From NCBI GenBank assembly GCA_963850525.1, contig CAWKLQ010000012.1, positions 248,001 to 312,000 of the forward strand: a stretch of DNA of 64,000 bases, written 5' to 3'. Under the pieces are notes generated by a model. It searched no databases. It was not told where the DNA came from and saw nothing but the letters and a program-made list of their open reading frames with translations. This DNA comes from JAEMQF01 sp963850525. Lineage in GTDB: Bacteria; Pseudomonadota; Gammaproteobacteria; Burkholderiales; Burkholderiaceae_C. Positions 1-8,056 of the stretch are shown here, one piece after another. Position numbers and translations under genes: made by a program. Numbering within the stretch: position 1 is the first letter of the stretch; each line of letters begins with the position of its first letter.

Positions 1-213
1 ACGTTGTCGGCGGAGCCAGTTCGATGGGTCGACCGCGCCGGCAAGGAGTCGAGCTTTACGGTGTCCGTTAGCATTGGTGTCGCGGAGTTCAACTCACCAG
101 ATCAGGTGTCAGCCGCCTTCGAGGCTGCAGACCAGGCCTCATACGCGAGCAAGCAGGCTGGAAAGGGAACGGTGAGGCGGGCCTCTGAGCCGATCGCGGC
201 CTCGCCAACGTAG
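1..213 (+). CDS. GGDEF-domain protein, C-terminal fragment (cut by window edge)
   Basis: Only the last 70 codons are inside the window. The frame is open from base 1, so the real start lies upstream. The fragment carries the SVSIGVAEF strand and the later ADQASY..KQAGKGTV stretch, which match the C-terminal end of diguanylate cyclase GGDEF domains (usual pattern S.GVA, then AD.ALY.AK..GRN.V). The usual AL before the tyrosine is AS here. The GGDEF signature itself is outside the window, so catalytic competence cannot be judged. The reading frame ends with a short basic tail and TAG. The next 240 bases, before the transporter remnant, hold no gene I can support. Confidence 0.7.
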   Translation, partial: TLSAEPVRWVDRAGKESSFTVSVSIGVAEFNSPDQVSAAFEAADQASYASKQAGKGTVRRASEPIAASPT

Positions 214-454
214 GCTCGCAGTTCACGCACCACACGGCGTCCCCTGGAGAGCAGTGGACCCAGGCGCAACGTCAGCTACACACCCAGATTGCAGACGCTG
301 GGACCGCCTGATCCGAATGCGTTCTGTGGGTGGCTCTCCACCATCCCGCGGGACGACTCGAACGATCACGATATGAGTGCAGGGTACGCCCGCGCGCCTG
401 CGCTCATCGTTCCCTCTGTCGCCATTGCCGCCACCCGTTCTGATGCGCCATCGC

Positions 455-1338
455 TCACCTTCGCATCAGCAGCAACGACCCCGCCACGATCAGCGCAGCG
501 CTCGCCAGACTGTACGCGGTGGGGATTTCGCCGAACAGCGCATAGCCCAGGCCCGCGGCCCAGACCAGGCCGGTGTATTCCATCGGTGCGGCGCGGCTCG
601 CTTCGATGTGGGTGAAGGCCCAGGTGATGGCCATCAGGCCGCCGGTGGCGAGCAGGCCGATGAGCAGCACCGGGCCGATGTCGGCCGCGGTCATCGGGGC
701 CCAACGCAGCGCCGTCGGCGCGGCGAGCAGCAGCAGCGGCAAGGTGTTCTGCACGAGCAGGATGGACCACAGCGCATCGCGCTGCGCCTGGTGGCGTGCC
801 AGCACCACGACGCCGGAATAGCACACCGCAGACAGCCCCGCGGCGAGCATGCCCTGAACGCGCGCCGCGCTGCCGGGGTCGCTGCTGGCGCGCAGCTCCG
901 GCCACAGGCCGATGCCCACGCCCACCGCGCCGAGCAGCAGCGCGGCCCAGATCCAGCGCGACGGGCGCTCGCGCAGCCAAAGCATCGCCAGCAAGGAGAT
1001 GAACAACGGCGCGGTGTAGCCCACGGCCACCGCCTGCACCAGCGGCAGCAGCGTCAGGCTGTGAAACCAGCCGAGCAGCGCCAGCAGCAGCAAGACGCTG
1101 CGCAGGCCGTGCAGGCGCCAGCTCGGCCGCGCCGGCAGGGGGGTGCGGAACCACAGCCACAAGGGCAGTGCAAAGGCGCTGCCGGCGGCAAAGCGCAGGA
1201 AGGTGAGCTGCAGGGCATCGAAGCGGTTCGCCAGGGTCTTGACCGTGTGGCGTCCATGCCGATGAACAGCGCCGCCGCCAGCGCTGCGGCGGCCAGTGCG
1301 GCGCCGGCGCGCACCGGTGTGGCGGCGGGCGCCGGCAC
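455..1338 (-). pseudogene. EamA/DMT-family transporter, frameshifted
   Basis: Two reading frames together give one EamA (drug/metabolite transporter) protein of about 293 residues, the usual family length. The first frame starts at a GTG at 1338 and runs VPAPAATPVRAG... to GMDAT. The second continues VKTLANRFDALQLTFLRF... through ten hydrophobic segments to LLLMRR. The junction at about 1245-1248 reads ACAC in coding direction. Removing one AC restores M-D-A-T-V-K, the conserved end of the first membrane helix. So a two-base duplication breaks the gene, or the base call is wrong. The gene lies 8 bp after the dioxygenase stop and was probably co-transcribed with it. Substrate unknown; such proteins export or import metabolites across the inner membrane. 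Confidence 0.8.
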
Positions 1339-1345
1339 GGAACGC

Positions 1346-2197
1346 TCAGCCCGTGGCCAGCGTCTGCGCCAGGCGCGGGGCGTGTGGCCCGAATACGTAG
1401 GCGTCCATTCCCAGGCACCCGAGCGTGGCGCTGTCGTGCAGGCGCAGCGGCGGCGCGTCGCGGCCGCCCGCGCCGGCCGCCACGTACCAGGGCAGCAGGT
1501 GCTCGTCGGTCGGGTGCATGTCCACCGCGTGCGGCGCGCGCTTGCGGTAGTCGAACAGCGCGTCCCAATTGCGCTCAACGCTGCGTGCGTGCATCCAGTT
1601 GCGGAAGGCGCGGCTCTCGGCGATTTCGGGTTGGTTCGGGTCCGGGTGCAGGCTGCCGCCGGCGAATACGCGGCGCAGGTTGTGCGTGATGCTGCCGGTG
1701 CCGAAGACGAGCACGCCCTCGTCGGCCAGCGGCGCGAGCGCGGCGCCGAGCGCGAATTGCGCAGCCGGGGTCTGGCTCGGCACGAAGGCGAGCGGCAGCA
1801 CGGGCACGTCAGCGTTCGGATAGATGTAGCGCAGCGCGGTCCAGTTGCCATGGTCCAGGCCACCTTGATCCACGGTGTGGACGCTCAAGCCGGCGGCTTC
1901 GAGCAGTGCGGCGACTTTGGGCGCGAGCGACGGGGCGCCGGGAGCGTCGTAACGCAGCGTGTAGAGCTGCGGATCGAAGCCGCCGAAGTCGTACACCGCT
2001 TCGTGCCTGGGCGCGGCGAGCAGCACATGGGCGCGCGCAGCGGTGTGCGCCGAGATCGCGACGATCGCTTTCGGCCGGCCGAATGTGGCGTCGATGGCGG
2101 GCCCAAGGCGCAGCATGAACGCTCCGGCCGCGCCGGGTTCGAGCGCGATCATCGGCGAGCCGTGGGAGACGAAGATGGGGGGCAGGGGGGTGTTCAT
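1346..2197 (-). CDS. ygiD: DODA-type extradiol aromatic ring-opening dioxygenase (4,5-DOPA dioxygenase family)
   Basis: A 283-residue protein of the class III (LigB-like) extradiol dioxygenase family, similar to E. coli YgiD and plant DODA. These are cytosolic single-domain enzymes that use Zn or Fe to open catechol rings such as L-DOPA. Conserved histidines are in place: H12 in SHGSP, H51 in SAHT, H116 in LDHGNW, H172 in SITHNL and H233 in PTDEHLLP. The natural substrate cannot be read from sequence. It is 13 bp from the upstream PIN toxin gene and 8 bp from the broken transporter downstream, all on the same strand, so read-through from the toxin-antitoxin pair is possible. Confidence 0.88.
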   Translation of the reverse strand: MNTPLPPIFVSHGSPMIALEPGAAGAFMLRLGPAIDATFGRPKAIVAISAHTAARAHVLLAAPRHEAVYDFGGFDPQLYTLRYDAPGAPSLAPKVAALLEAAGLSVHTVDQGGLDHGNWTALRYIYPNADVPVLPLAFVPSQTPAAQFALGAALAPLADEGVLVFGTGSITHNLRRVFAGGSLHPDPNQPEIAESRAFRNWMHARSVERNWDALFDYRKRAPHAVDMHPTDEHLLPWYVAAGAGGRDAPPLRLHDSATLGCLGMDAYVFGPHAPRLAQTLATG

Positions 2198-2210
2198 GGA
2201 TGGAATTGCC

Positions 2211-2621
2211 TCACTGGGTCGTCGAGGCCAAGGCCTCCGGGATCGATTGGGTCAGCGCCGGCGCGGCCTTGCGCAGCCGCGAATCTTGCGTCACGAGCTT
2301 CGCCCCCAGTGCCTGGGCCGCGGCCAGAAAGCGAGCGTCGTAAGCCGAGACGCCGAAGTTCGCGGCCACGCGCAAGGCGTCGGCGTGGGGCACCTCGGGC
2401 GTCGCCGTCATCAGGGTGCAGGCGCGCTCCAGCAGAGCCAGCGCCTGGGGCAGCGTCAAGGCCCTGGCGCGAACCTGGGTGGCCAGAAGATTGCTGAACT
2501 CGATGCGGTAGAAGGCGTCGCCGCGCCAATCCGGATCGGCCTGCCACAGGGCTTGGGCCTGTGGCGTCGCGTCGCCGGCGATCAGCAGATAGGCGATGAC
2601 GTTCGTGTCGACAATGTGCAC
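2211..2621 (-). CDS. vapC: PIN-domain toxin, VapC-like
   Basis: A 136-residue PIN-domain protein, normal length for VapC ribonuclease toxins. Acidic active-site residues are visible: D5 in the N-terminal IVDTNVI strand, E41 in RIEFSNLL, D95 in SAYDARFLAAA and D113 in LVTQDSRL. The family cleaves RNA, often tRNA, with Mg2+, and is held inactive by its antitoxin. The partner ribbon-helix-helix gene lies directly upstream, 14 bp away, in the usual antitoxin-first order. It is distinct in sequence from the second PIN protein at about 4.5 kb. RNA target not predictable. Confidence 0.85.
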   Translation of the reverse strand: MHIVDTNVIAYLLIAGDATPQAQALWQADPDWRGDAFYRIEFSNLLATQVRARALTLPQALALLERACTLMTATPEVPHADALRVAANFGVSAYDARFLAAAQALGAKLVTQDSRLRKAAPALTQSIPEALASTTQ

Positions 2622-2635
2622 GGCGCGCTTCGGAT

Positions 2636-2866
2636 TCAGTCGCGCCCTTGGGCGATACCCCGTTCGATGTCTGCCGCCGACAAGGGCCCGCGCCCGCGCA
2701 ACTTCACCGGTTGAGGCGGCCCCGCCGATGCGGGCGCATGGGACTCCGCGCGCAGGCCGGTTTCGAGCAGGGCCGCGACAGTGTCTTTCAGCTTGCGGTC
2801 GGACTGGACGGCGCGCATCTTCACGCGGCGCACCAGTTCGTCGGGTAGGTCGAGGGTGGTTTTCAT
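2636..2866 (-). CDS. vapB: Ribbon-helix-helix antitoxin of the PIN toxin
   Basis: A 76-residue protein starting MKTTLDLPDELVRRVKMRAV, which is a ribbon-helix-helix (Arc/MetJ type) DNA-binding fold over residues 2-42. An upstream in-frame start would add 28 residues without family resemblance, so I use the internal ATG. The polar, glycine- and proline-rich C-terminal part (residues 43-76) is where such antitoxins bind the toxin. Antitoxins of this kind repress their own promoter. A short palindrome, CCAGTTTACTGG, lies 21-32 bp upstream of the start and is a plausible operator. Confidence 0.78.
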   Translation of the reverse strand: MKTTLDLPDELVRRVKMRAVQSDRKLKDTVAALLETGLRAESHAPASAGPPQPVKLRGRGPLSAADIERGIAQGRD

Positions 2867-2886
2867 GGGCGCATTGTGCTGGAAAC

Positions 2887-2898
2887 CCAGTTTACTGG
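2887..2898. promoter_or_regulatory. Inverted repeat upstream of vapBC, candidate antitoxin operator
   Basis: CCAGTTTACTGG: two 5-base arms (CCAGT/ACTGG) around a TT centre, in the leader of the antitoxin gene. Ribbon-helix-helix antitoxins bind short inverted repeats of this kind. Only a position-based inference; no promoter boxes are clear. Confidence 0.4.
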
Positions 2899-2945
2899 CA
2901 AACCGCGAAAGCTTGGCCGACTGGGCACCGAGCCACCCGGCCGGT

Positions 2946-2957
2946 GTCATCCCGGCG
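2946..2957. repeat. Solitary half of the REP-like palindrome
   Basis: GTCATCCCGGCG matches exactly the left arm of the palindromes at 7.56, 32.97 and 37.50 kb, but the right arm is absent. It lies between the 3' end of the hydroxyacid dehydrogenase and the vapB leader, and looks like a decayed copy. Confidence 0.5.
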
Positions 2958-2983
2958 CCCGTGCGCGCCGCCGTCCGGTGCAG

Positions 2984-3940
2984 TCAGGTGACGAGATGCT
3001 GCGGCGAACCCGCCGCCCACTTGTCGATGTTGTCGATCAGCTGATCGGCGAGGAACTGCATCGCGTTGTCCGACGCCCACGCCACGTGCGGTGTGAGGAT
3101 GAAGTTCGGCCGGCGCACGTCGAGCAGCGGGTGGCCGTGGGTCGGCGGCTCGGTGGTGAGCACGTCGAAGCCGGCGCCGGCGATCAGGCCCTCGTCCAGC
3201 GCGCGGATCAGCGCGGCTTCATCCACCAGCCCGCCGCGCGAGGTGTTGATCAGCAGCGCGTTTCGCTTCATCGCCTTCATCTGCGCGTAGCCGATCAGGT
3301 TGCGCGTTTGGGCGGTGAGCGGGCAATGCAGCGAGATCACGTCGCTTGTCGAGAGCACCTGCGCCAGCGGCGTGAACTCGACCCCTGGCATCTTCGGCGG
3401 CTCGTGGTCGGCAAACAGCACGTTCATGCCGAAGCCGCGCGCGATCGCTGCGGTGCCCTGGCCGATCGCACCCTCGCCGATGATGCCCAGCGTGGCGCCG
3501 TGCAGGTCGCCGATCGGATGCGTGAAGAAGCAGAACTGGTCGCTCTTCTGCCAGACACCCGCCTCCACGTCTTGCCGGTAGGCCAGGATGTTGCGGCGCA
3601 GGTTCAGGATCAGCGCGAAGGCGTGTTCGGGTACCGTGTGCACTGCGTATTTGCGGATGTTCGCGACCGCGATGCCGTGCTTCTTGCAGTAGGGCACGTC
3701 GATCACGTCGTAGCCGGTGGCGGCCACGGCGATCATCTTCAGCTCGGGCAATTGCGCGAGGGTTTCAGCGCGTAGCGGCACCTTGTTGGTGATGCACACC
3801 GTCGCGCCAGCGAGCTTGGCGACGAGCTCGTTGACCGAGGTCTTCGCGTGCTCGACATAACTTGCGGCGAGCGCCGGTTTGCGCACTTTTGCCTTGAGCG
3901 AGGCGCGGTCGAGAAAGACGACGCGGTGCGAAACTGCCAT
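2984..3940 (-). CDS. NAD-dependent D-2-hydroxyacid dehydrogenase (glycerate dehydrogenase-like)
   Basis: A 318-residue cytosolic dehydrogenase interconverting D-2-hydroxyacids and 2-oxoacids with NAD(P)H. The Rossmann motif G152-IIGEGAIG-160 is present. The catalytic triad is complete: R235 in NTSRGGLVD, E264 in TTEPP and H285 in TPHVAWAS. The pattern fits the glycerate/hydroxypyruvate reductase (HprA-like) branch, but substrate is inferred. I start at the ATG at 3940, giving MAVSHRVVFLDRASL; the longer reading adds 65 low-complexity residues with no family match. It is a single gene, convergent with nothing and followed by a half REP palindrome. Confidence 0.88.
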   Translation of the reverse strand: MAVSHRVVFLDRASLKAKVRKPALAASYVEHAKTSVNELVAKLAGATVCITNKVPLRAETLAQLPELKMIAVAATGYDVIDVPYCKKHGIAVANIRKYAVHTVPEHAFALILNLRRNILAYRQDVEAGVWQKSDQFCFFTHPIGDLHGATLGIIGEGAIGQGTAAIARGFGMNVLFADHEPPKMPGVEFTPLAQVLSTSDVISLHCPLTAQTRNLIGYAQMKAMKRNALLINTSRGGLVDEAALIRALDEGLIAGAGFDVLTTEPPTHGHPLLDVRRPNFILTPHVAWASDNAMQFLADQLIDNIDKWAAGSPQHLVT

Positions 3941-4158
3941 GTCAAATGCCTGCGGTGGGACGGGTGGGGGCATCGCGCTCGCGGCGGAATCTGCGCGCGG
4001 CGGTGACACCAGAGATCGGCTCGATCTTAATGCCGTTGCAACGAACAGCCCAGCCAAGCCACGTCGGATGGCGGTGCAGATCGACAAGCGCGGTTGATTG
4101 GGGCGGGCGGGCCCTGGCGAAAGGAGCATCGCCATGCTTTGCCCTGCCCCTCGAGCGA

Positions 4159-4177
4159 GTAATAATCATGGTATTAC
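4159..4177. promoter_or_regulatory. AT-rich inverted repeat before the second antitoxin gene, candidate operator
   Basis: GTAATA and TATTAC arms separated by seven bases form an AT-rich palindrome within very GC-rich surroundings, 26 bp before the antitoxin start. AT-richness suggests overlap with the promoter, and ribbon-helix-helix antitoxins commonly bind such repeats. The ribosome binding site GGAGGA follows at 4191. Inference only. Confidence 0.45.
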
Positions 4178-4202
4178 AGTGGTCCGTTCGGGAGGATGAC
4201 GC

Positions 4203-4478
4203 ATGACGATGACCGTGAAGCTGGCCCCTGCGCTGGAGCAGTCGCTGCGGCAGCGCAGCGCCGCATTGGGTCGCCCGGCGAGCGAATTGATCCGCGAGGC
4301 ACTGCAAGCCTATCTGGTCGCAACTCCGGTGTTGCCGCCTTCCTCCTACTTGCTCGGCCAAGACTTGTTCGGCAAGCATCGTGGGCCGCCTGACCTGGCC
4401 AGCACGCGCAAGGGCGCGCTCACGCAGGCCTGGGGCGCCAAACACCGCGGGCGAACCGGCAAGGCACGCAGTGGCTAG
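4203..4478 (+). CDS. Ribbon-helix-helix antitoxin (CopG-like)
   Basis: A 91-residue protein whose first 45 residues (MTMTVKLAPALEQSLRQR... ASELIREALQAYL) form a ribbon-helix-helix DNA-binding fold: a beta strand with alternating residues, then two helices. The basic C-terminal tail is where toxin contact is expected. A good GGAGGA ribosome binding site ends seven bases before the ATG. The gene overlaps the downstream PIN gene by 8 bp, which couples translation of the two. It is unrelated in detail to the antitoxin at 2.7 kb. Confidence 0.78.
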   Translation: MTMTVKLAPALEQSLRQRSAALGRPASELIREALQAYLVATPVLPPSSYLLGQDLFGKHRGPPDLASTRKGALTQAWGAKHRGRTGKARSG

Positions 4479-4950
4479 AGCTTCGGTCAAAACGTCGGCG
4501 ATCAAGGCGCCGGTATCGATTGCCGGCAAAGTGCTTGCCGACAGCGGCCCCTTGTTGGCCTTGTTCAATGGCGGCGACACTTGGCACGCGAAGGTTCTGG
4601 CCTGGATGCAAAACAACCAAAGCGCGCATCTGGTCACCACCTGGCCGGTGCTGACCGAGGTCTGCGCGCTGTTGTCGCGGCGTCTGGGCAACCCGGCTGC
4701 GCTCGACTTTCTGCGCTGGGTCGAGCGCGGGGGTGTGGCGCTCGACGAGCCGCGCAGCCACTCGCTGACGGACATGCTGGCGATTGCCGAACGCTGCGCC
4801 GACTTGCCGCTCGACCTGGCCGATGCGTCGATCGCCGAGGCCGCTGCACGTTTGCGCATCCGCAGAGTCCTGACGATCGACGCCGATTTCGACATTTACC
4901 GCGACAAAGCGGACCGCCCGCTCAGCAACGTCTTGCGCGCAGGGAGTTGA
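4471..4950 (+). CDS. PIN-domain toxin
   Basis: A 159-residue PIN-domain protein. Acidic residues at the expected places are D24 in VLADSGPLLALF, the E in LTEVCALLSRRL, the D pair in PLDLADASIAEAA and the D in LTIDADFDIYR. The frame is open upstream without family resemblance, so I choose the GTG at 4471 that overlaps the antitoxin stop by 8 bp. A normal VapC begins almost directly with the strand, while here about 20 extra residues (VARASVKTSA...) come first, so a start a little further in is possible. The permease gene starts one base after the stop, with its GGAG ribosome site inside this gene. Confidence 0.8.
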   Translation: MARASVKTSAIKAPVSIAGKVLADSGPLLALFNGGDTWHAKVLAWMQNNQSAHLVTTWPVLTEVCALLSRRLGNPAALDFLRWVERGGVALDEPRSHSLTDMLAIAERCADLPLDLADASIAEAAARLRIRRVLTIDADFDIYRDKADRPLSNVLRAGS

Positions 4951-4951
4951 A

Positions 4952-7531
4952 ATGGCCGCCACACAATCTTTGCCCGACGGTCCGAGCGCCTCGAAGCGCC
5001 GCCGGCCCTCGATTCTCCGCCTCGCCGCGCGCCAAACGGCGCGCGACTTCCGCGCCGGCGAGCTGCGCCTGCTCATCGTCGCCGTGATGCTCGCGGTGGC
5101 CGCCCTCACCGCAGTGGGTTTTTTCGCCGACCGCATCAACGGTGGCCTGGCGCGCGACGCGCGGCAGATGTTGGGCGGCGACGCCATCGTCGCGAGCGAC
5201 CAGCCGGCGCCGCCCGGGTTTGCCGCCAAGGCGCACGAGCTCGGCCTGCTGACCGCGACGACCGCGTCGTTCCCGAGCATGGGCCGTGCGCTCGACGCGC
5301 AAGGCGGCGCGTCGCGACTCGTCGCCGTGAAGTCGGTCAGCGAGAACTATCCGCTGCGCGGGCGCTTACGCCTGAACGGCGGCGCCGGGACGCCCGAGTT
5401 GAGCGTGGCGCGTGCCCCCGACCGGGGCAGCGTGTGGGTCGACGCGGCGCTGCTCGACGCGCTGTCCTTGAAGATCGGCGACGCCTTGCTGCTGGGCGAC
5501 GCGAGTCTGCGCATCGCCCAAGTCATCGTCATCGAGCCCGATCGTGGTGCGGGCTTCATGGCCTTTGCGCCTCGTGTGATGCTGAACGACGCCGACCTTG
5601 CCGCCACCGGCCTGGTGCAGCCGGCGAGCCGTGTCACCTACCGGCTCGCGGTGGCGGCGCCGGGCAACGACGACGCTGGCGTGCGTGCTTTCGTCACCTG
5701 GGCCGAGGCGCAAGTGAAGCTCGAGACGCTGCGCGGCCTGCGCGTCGAGTCGCTCGCGAGCGGCCGGCCGGAGATGCGCCAGACGCTGGACCGCGCTGAA
5801 AAATTCCTCAACCTCGTCGCCTTGCTCGCCGCCTTGCTTGCCGCGGTCGCGGTGGCGATCGCGGCGCGCGACTTCGCCGGCCGGCACCTCGACGACTGCG
5901 CGATGCAGCGCGTGCTCGGCGCGTCGCAGCGCGGCATCGCGTTGCAATACCTCGTGCAATTCGCCGCGATCGGGGTCGCGGCGAGTCTGGGTGGCGTGCT
6001 GCTCGGCTTAGCCGTGCACCATGTGTTCGTTCTGCTGCTTGCCGGGCTCGTCGATTCGCAGCTGCCTGCGGCGAGCGCCTGGCCGGCGCTGTTCGGTCTG
6101 GGCGTCGGCTTGACGCTGCTGATGGGCTTTGGCCTGCCTCCCGTGCTGCAACTCGCGCGCGTGCCGCCGCTGCGCGTGATTCGGCGCGACGTGGGCGGCT
6201 TGAAGCCCGCATCGATTGCCGTGCTCGGCGCGGGCGTCGTGGGCTTCACCGCCTTGTTGATGGCGGTGTCGAGCGATCTGAAACTCGGCCTCATCGCAGT
6301 GGGCGGCTTTGCCGCTGCGGTCGCCTTGTTCGCCTTGTTGAGTTGGGGCGCGGTGCTGCTGTTGCGCCGCGTCGTTCCCGAAGCGCGCGCGCCGCGTTGG
6401 CTGGTGCTGGCGACGCGCCAGATCGCGGCGCGGCCGGCGTTTGCCGTCGTCCAGGTGTCGGCGTTGAGCGTCGGCCTGCTTGCGCTCGTGCTGCTCGTGC
6501 TGCTGCGCACCGACCTGATCGCGAGTTGGCGCCAGGCGACTCCCGCCGACGCGCCGAACCGCTTCGTCATCAACATTCAACCCGAGCAAGGTGAGGCGTT
6601 TCAGCAGCAGTTGCGGGGCGCGGGCGTGGCCAAGTTCGACTGGTTCCCGATGATCCGCGGCAGGCTCGTTGCGATCAATGGCAAGACGGTGGTTCCCGAC
6701 GACATGACGGACGCGCGCGCGAAGCGCCTGCTCGACCGCGAGTTCAACCTCAGCCACGGCGCCACGCTGCCCGAGCACAACGTGGTGAGCAGCGGGCACT
6801 GGAGCGGCGATGAAGCCGGCGCGCTGAGCGTGGAAGACGGCCTGGCGCAGACGCTGCAACTCAAGCTCGGTGACACGCTGCGCTTCGACATCGCCGGCGC
6901 GATGACGGAGGGCCGCATCACGAGTCTGCGCAAGGTCGATTGGAGTTCGATGCGCGTCAACTTCTTTGTCATCATCCCGCGCGCCAAGTTGCCCGAACTG
7001 CCCGCGACCTACATCGCCGCGTTTCGCGCGCCCGCCGCAGCGGGTTTCGACAACGCGCTGTCGCGCAACTTCCCGAACATCACGAATGTCGACGTGTCGG
7101 CGTCGATCGCCCAGGTGCAGCGCGTGCTCGACCAAGTGGTGCGCGCCGTCGAGTTTCTGTTCGGCTTCACGCTGGCTGCAGGCTTGGTGGTGTTGTTCGC
7201 TTCCGTGAGCGCGACGCGCGAAGCGCGCGCGCGGGAGTTTGCCGTGATGCGTGCGCTCGGCGCCAGCAGCAAGTTGCTCGCGCAAGTGCAGCGTGCCGAG
7301 CTGCTGGGCGTGGGCGCCCTGGCCGGCGTGTTGGCGTCGCTCGCGGCGATCGCGGTGGGCTGGGCGCTGGCGCGCTACGTCTTCGAATTCAGCTGGAACG
7401 CCTCAGCGTGGGTGCCGTTGATCGGCGCCGTGACGGGCGCCTTGCTCGCCCTCGCGGCGGGCTGGTGGGGCTTGCGCGAAGTGCTGCGCCGGCCGGTGAT
7501 CGAAACGCTGCGGCGCGCCGCGCAGGAGTAG
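4952..7531 (+). CDS. ybbP: ABC transporter permease, YbbP-like (FtsX/MacB type)
   Basis: An 859-residue inner-membrane protein with the architecture of E. coli YbbP: one N-terminal membrane helix (about 40-60), a periplasmic MacB-like domain, a first group of helices with an FtsX domain (about 285-400), further helices, a second periplasmic domain, and a C-terminal FtsX domain (about 725-855, with ATREARAREFAVMRALGAS). Proteins of this family lack an ATPase and work with a separate YbbA-like subunit, and are linked to lipid or lipoprotein handling. In E. coli ybbA and ybbP are adjacent, but no ATPase gene is next to this one. It starts one base after the PIN toxin stop. Confidence 0.85.
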   Translation: MAATQSLPDGPSASKRRRPSILRLAARQTARDFRAGELRLLIVAVMLAVAALTAVGFFADRINGGLARDARQMLGGDAIVASDQPAPPGFAAKAHELGLLTATTASFPSMGRALDAQGGASRLVAVKSVSENYPLRGRLRLNGGAGTPELSVARAPDRGSVWVDAALLDALSLKIGDALLLGDASLRIAQVIVIEPDRGAGFMAFAPRVMLNDADLAATGLVQPASRVTYRLAVAAPGNDDAGVRAFVTWAEAQVKLETLRGLRVESLASGRPEMRQTLDRAEKFLNLVALLAALLAAVAVAIAARDFAGRHLDDCAMQRVLGASQRGIALQYLVQFAAIGVAASLGGVLLGLAVHHVFVLLLAGLVDSQLPAASAWPALFGLGVGLTLLMGFGLPPVLQLARVPPLRVIRRDVGGLKPASIAVLGAGVVGFTALLMAVSSDLKLGLIAVGGFAAAVALFALLSWGAVLLLRRVVPEARAPRWLVLATRQIAARPAFAVVQVSALSVGLLALVLLVLLRTDLIASWRQATPADAPNRFVINIQPEQGEAFQQQLRGAGVAKFDWFPMIRGRLVAINGKTVVPDDMTDARAKRLLDREFNLSHGATLPEHNVVSSGHWSGDEAGALSVEDGLAQTLQLKLGDTLRFDIAGAMTEGRITSLRKVDWSSMRVNFFVIIPRAKLPELPATYIAAFRAPAAAGFDNALSRNFPNITNVDVSASIAQVQRVLDQVVRAVEFLFGFTLAAGLVVLFASVSATREARAREFAVMRALGASSKLLAQVQRAELLGVGALAGVLASLAAIAVGWALARYVFEFSWNASAWVPLIGAVTGALLALAAGWWGLREVLRRPVIETLRRAAQE

Positions 7532-7558
7532 CCCTGGCAGCGGTTTCGGCGACGATTT

Positions 7559-7584
7559 GTCATCCCGGCGAACGCCGGGATGAC
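7559..7584. repeat. REP-like palindrome, inside the 3' end of the DUF1841 gene
   Basis: Perfect palindrome with 12-base arms, GTCATCCCGGCG and its complement, around AA. It is a member of the family seen at 32.97-33.07 and 37.50-37.57 kb. The stop codon of the minus-strand DUF1841 gene lies inside it (7560-7562), so the repeat supplies the end of that protein. Confidence 0.85.
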
Positions 7585-8039
7585 GTCGGTGGGGTGCGCT
7601 GGGATGACGATGCGGTGGCCCTTCGCCGCACGCAGTCGACGTAGCGCTCGCCGTCGGGTGGCGTGCCGCTGCGCTGCGACGCCCAGATCATCTCGCCCAG
7701 GCACTCCATCACTTCGTGCTGCGCGTTGTGCGCCGAGCCGAGGCGCGCACGCAGCAGTTCGAACGCCTGCTTGATGCCGCGCGGCTGGTCGATGCCGAGC
7801 TGTTCGCTGATCGACAAGTGCATCGACAAGTGCAGGAACGGGTTCGTTCGGCCTGCGTCGACGTCGAACTGCGCGGCGAGCGCAACGTCGACGCTCTCGA
7901 GGTCGGCGTGGTACTCGGGGTGCAGCGCGATCCAGTCGCAAGCCACGCCTTCCAACGGCGTGAGCGGCGCGCTCTCGCGGTGCTTGCGGTAGGTCTCGCA
8001 AAAGAATCGCCGTACGTCGGCCTGGGAGGGTGCAAACAT
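7560..8039 (-). CDS. DUF1841 family protein with repeat-derived C-terminus
   Basis: A 159-residue cytosolic protein beginning MFAPSQADVRRFFCETYRKH. Later conserved stretches are LHPEYHADLE, TNPFLHLSMHLSISEQL and QHEVMECLGEMIWASQRSGTPPD. This is the betaproteobacterial DUF1841 family, of unknown function. Relatives that I recall end shortly after the motif YLECLERRA. Here YVDCVRRRATA is followed by about 17 serine-, arginine- and proline-rich residues encoded by low-complexity sequence and the REP palindrome. The original stop has therefore probably been lost through repeat insertion. The gene is divergent from the TauE-type gene, with start codons only 17 bp apart. Confidence 0.82.
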   Translation of the reverse strand: MFAPSQADVRRFFCETYRKHRESAPLTPLEGVACDWIALHPEYHADLESVDVALAAQFDVDAGRTNPFLHLSMHLSISEQLGIDQPRGIKQAFELLRARLGSAHNAQHEVMECLGEMIWASQRSGTPPDGERYVDCVRRRATASSSQRTPPTSSRRSPG

Positions 8040-8056
8040 CGGACAATTCTCGCTCC

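Noticed and set aside
377..2497. Very long plus-strand open frame opposite the transporter, dioxygenase and PIN genes
   Set aside because: Composition is glutamine-, arginine- and alanine-rich without any domain; it is an antisense shadow of GC-rich genes with better support.
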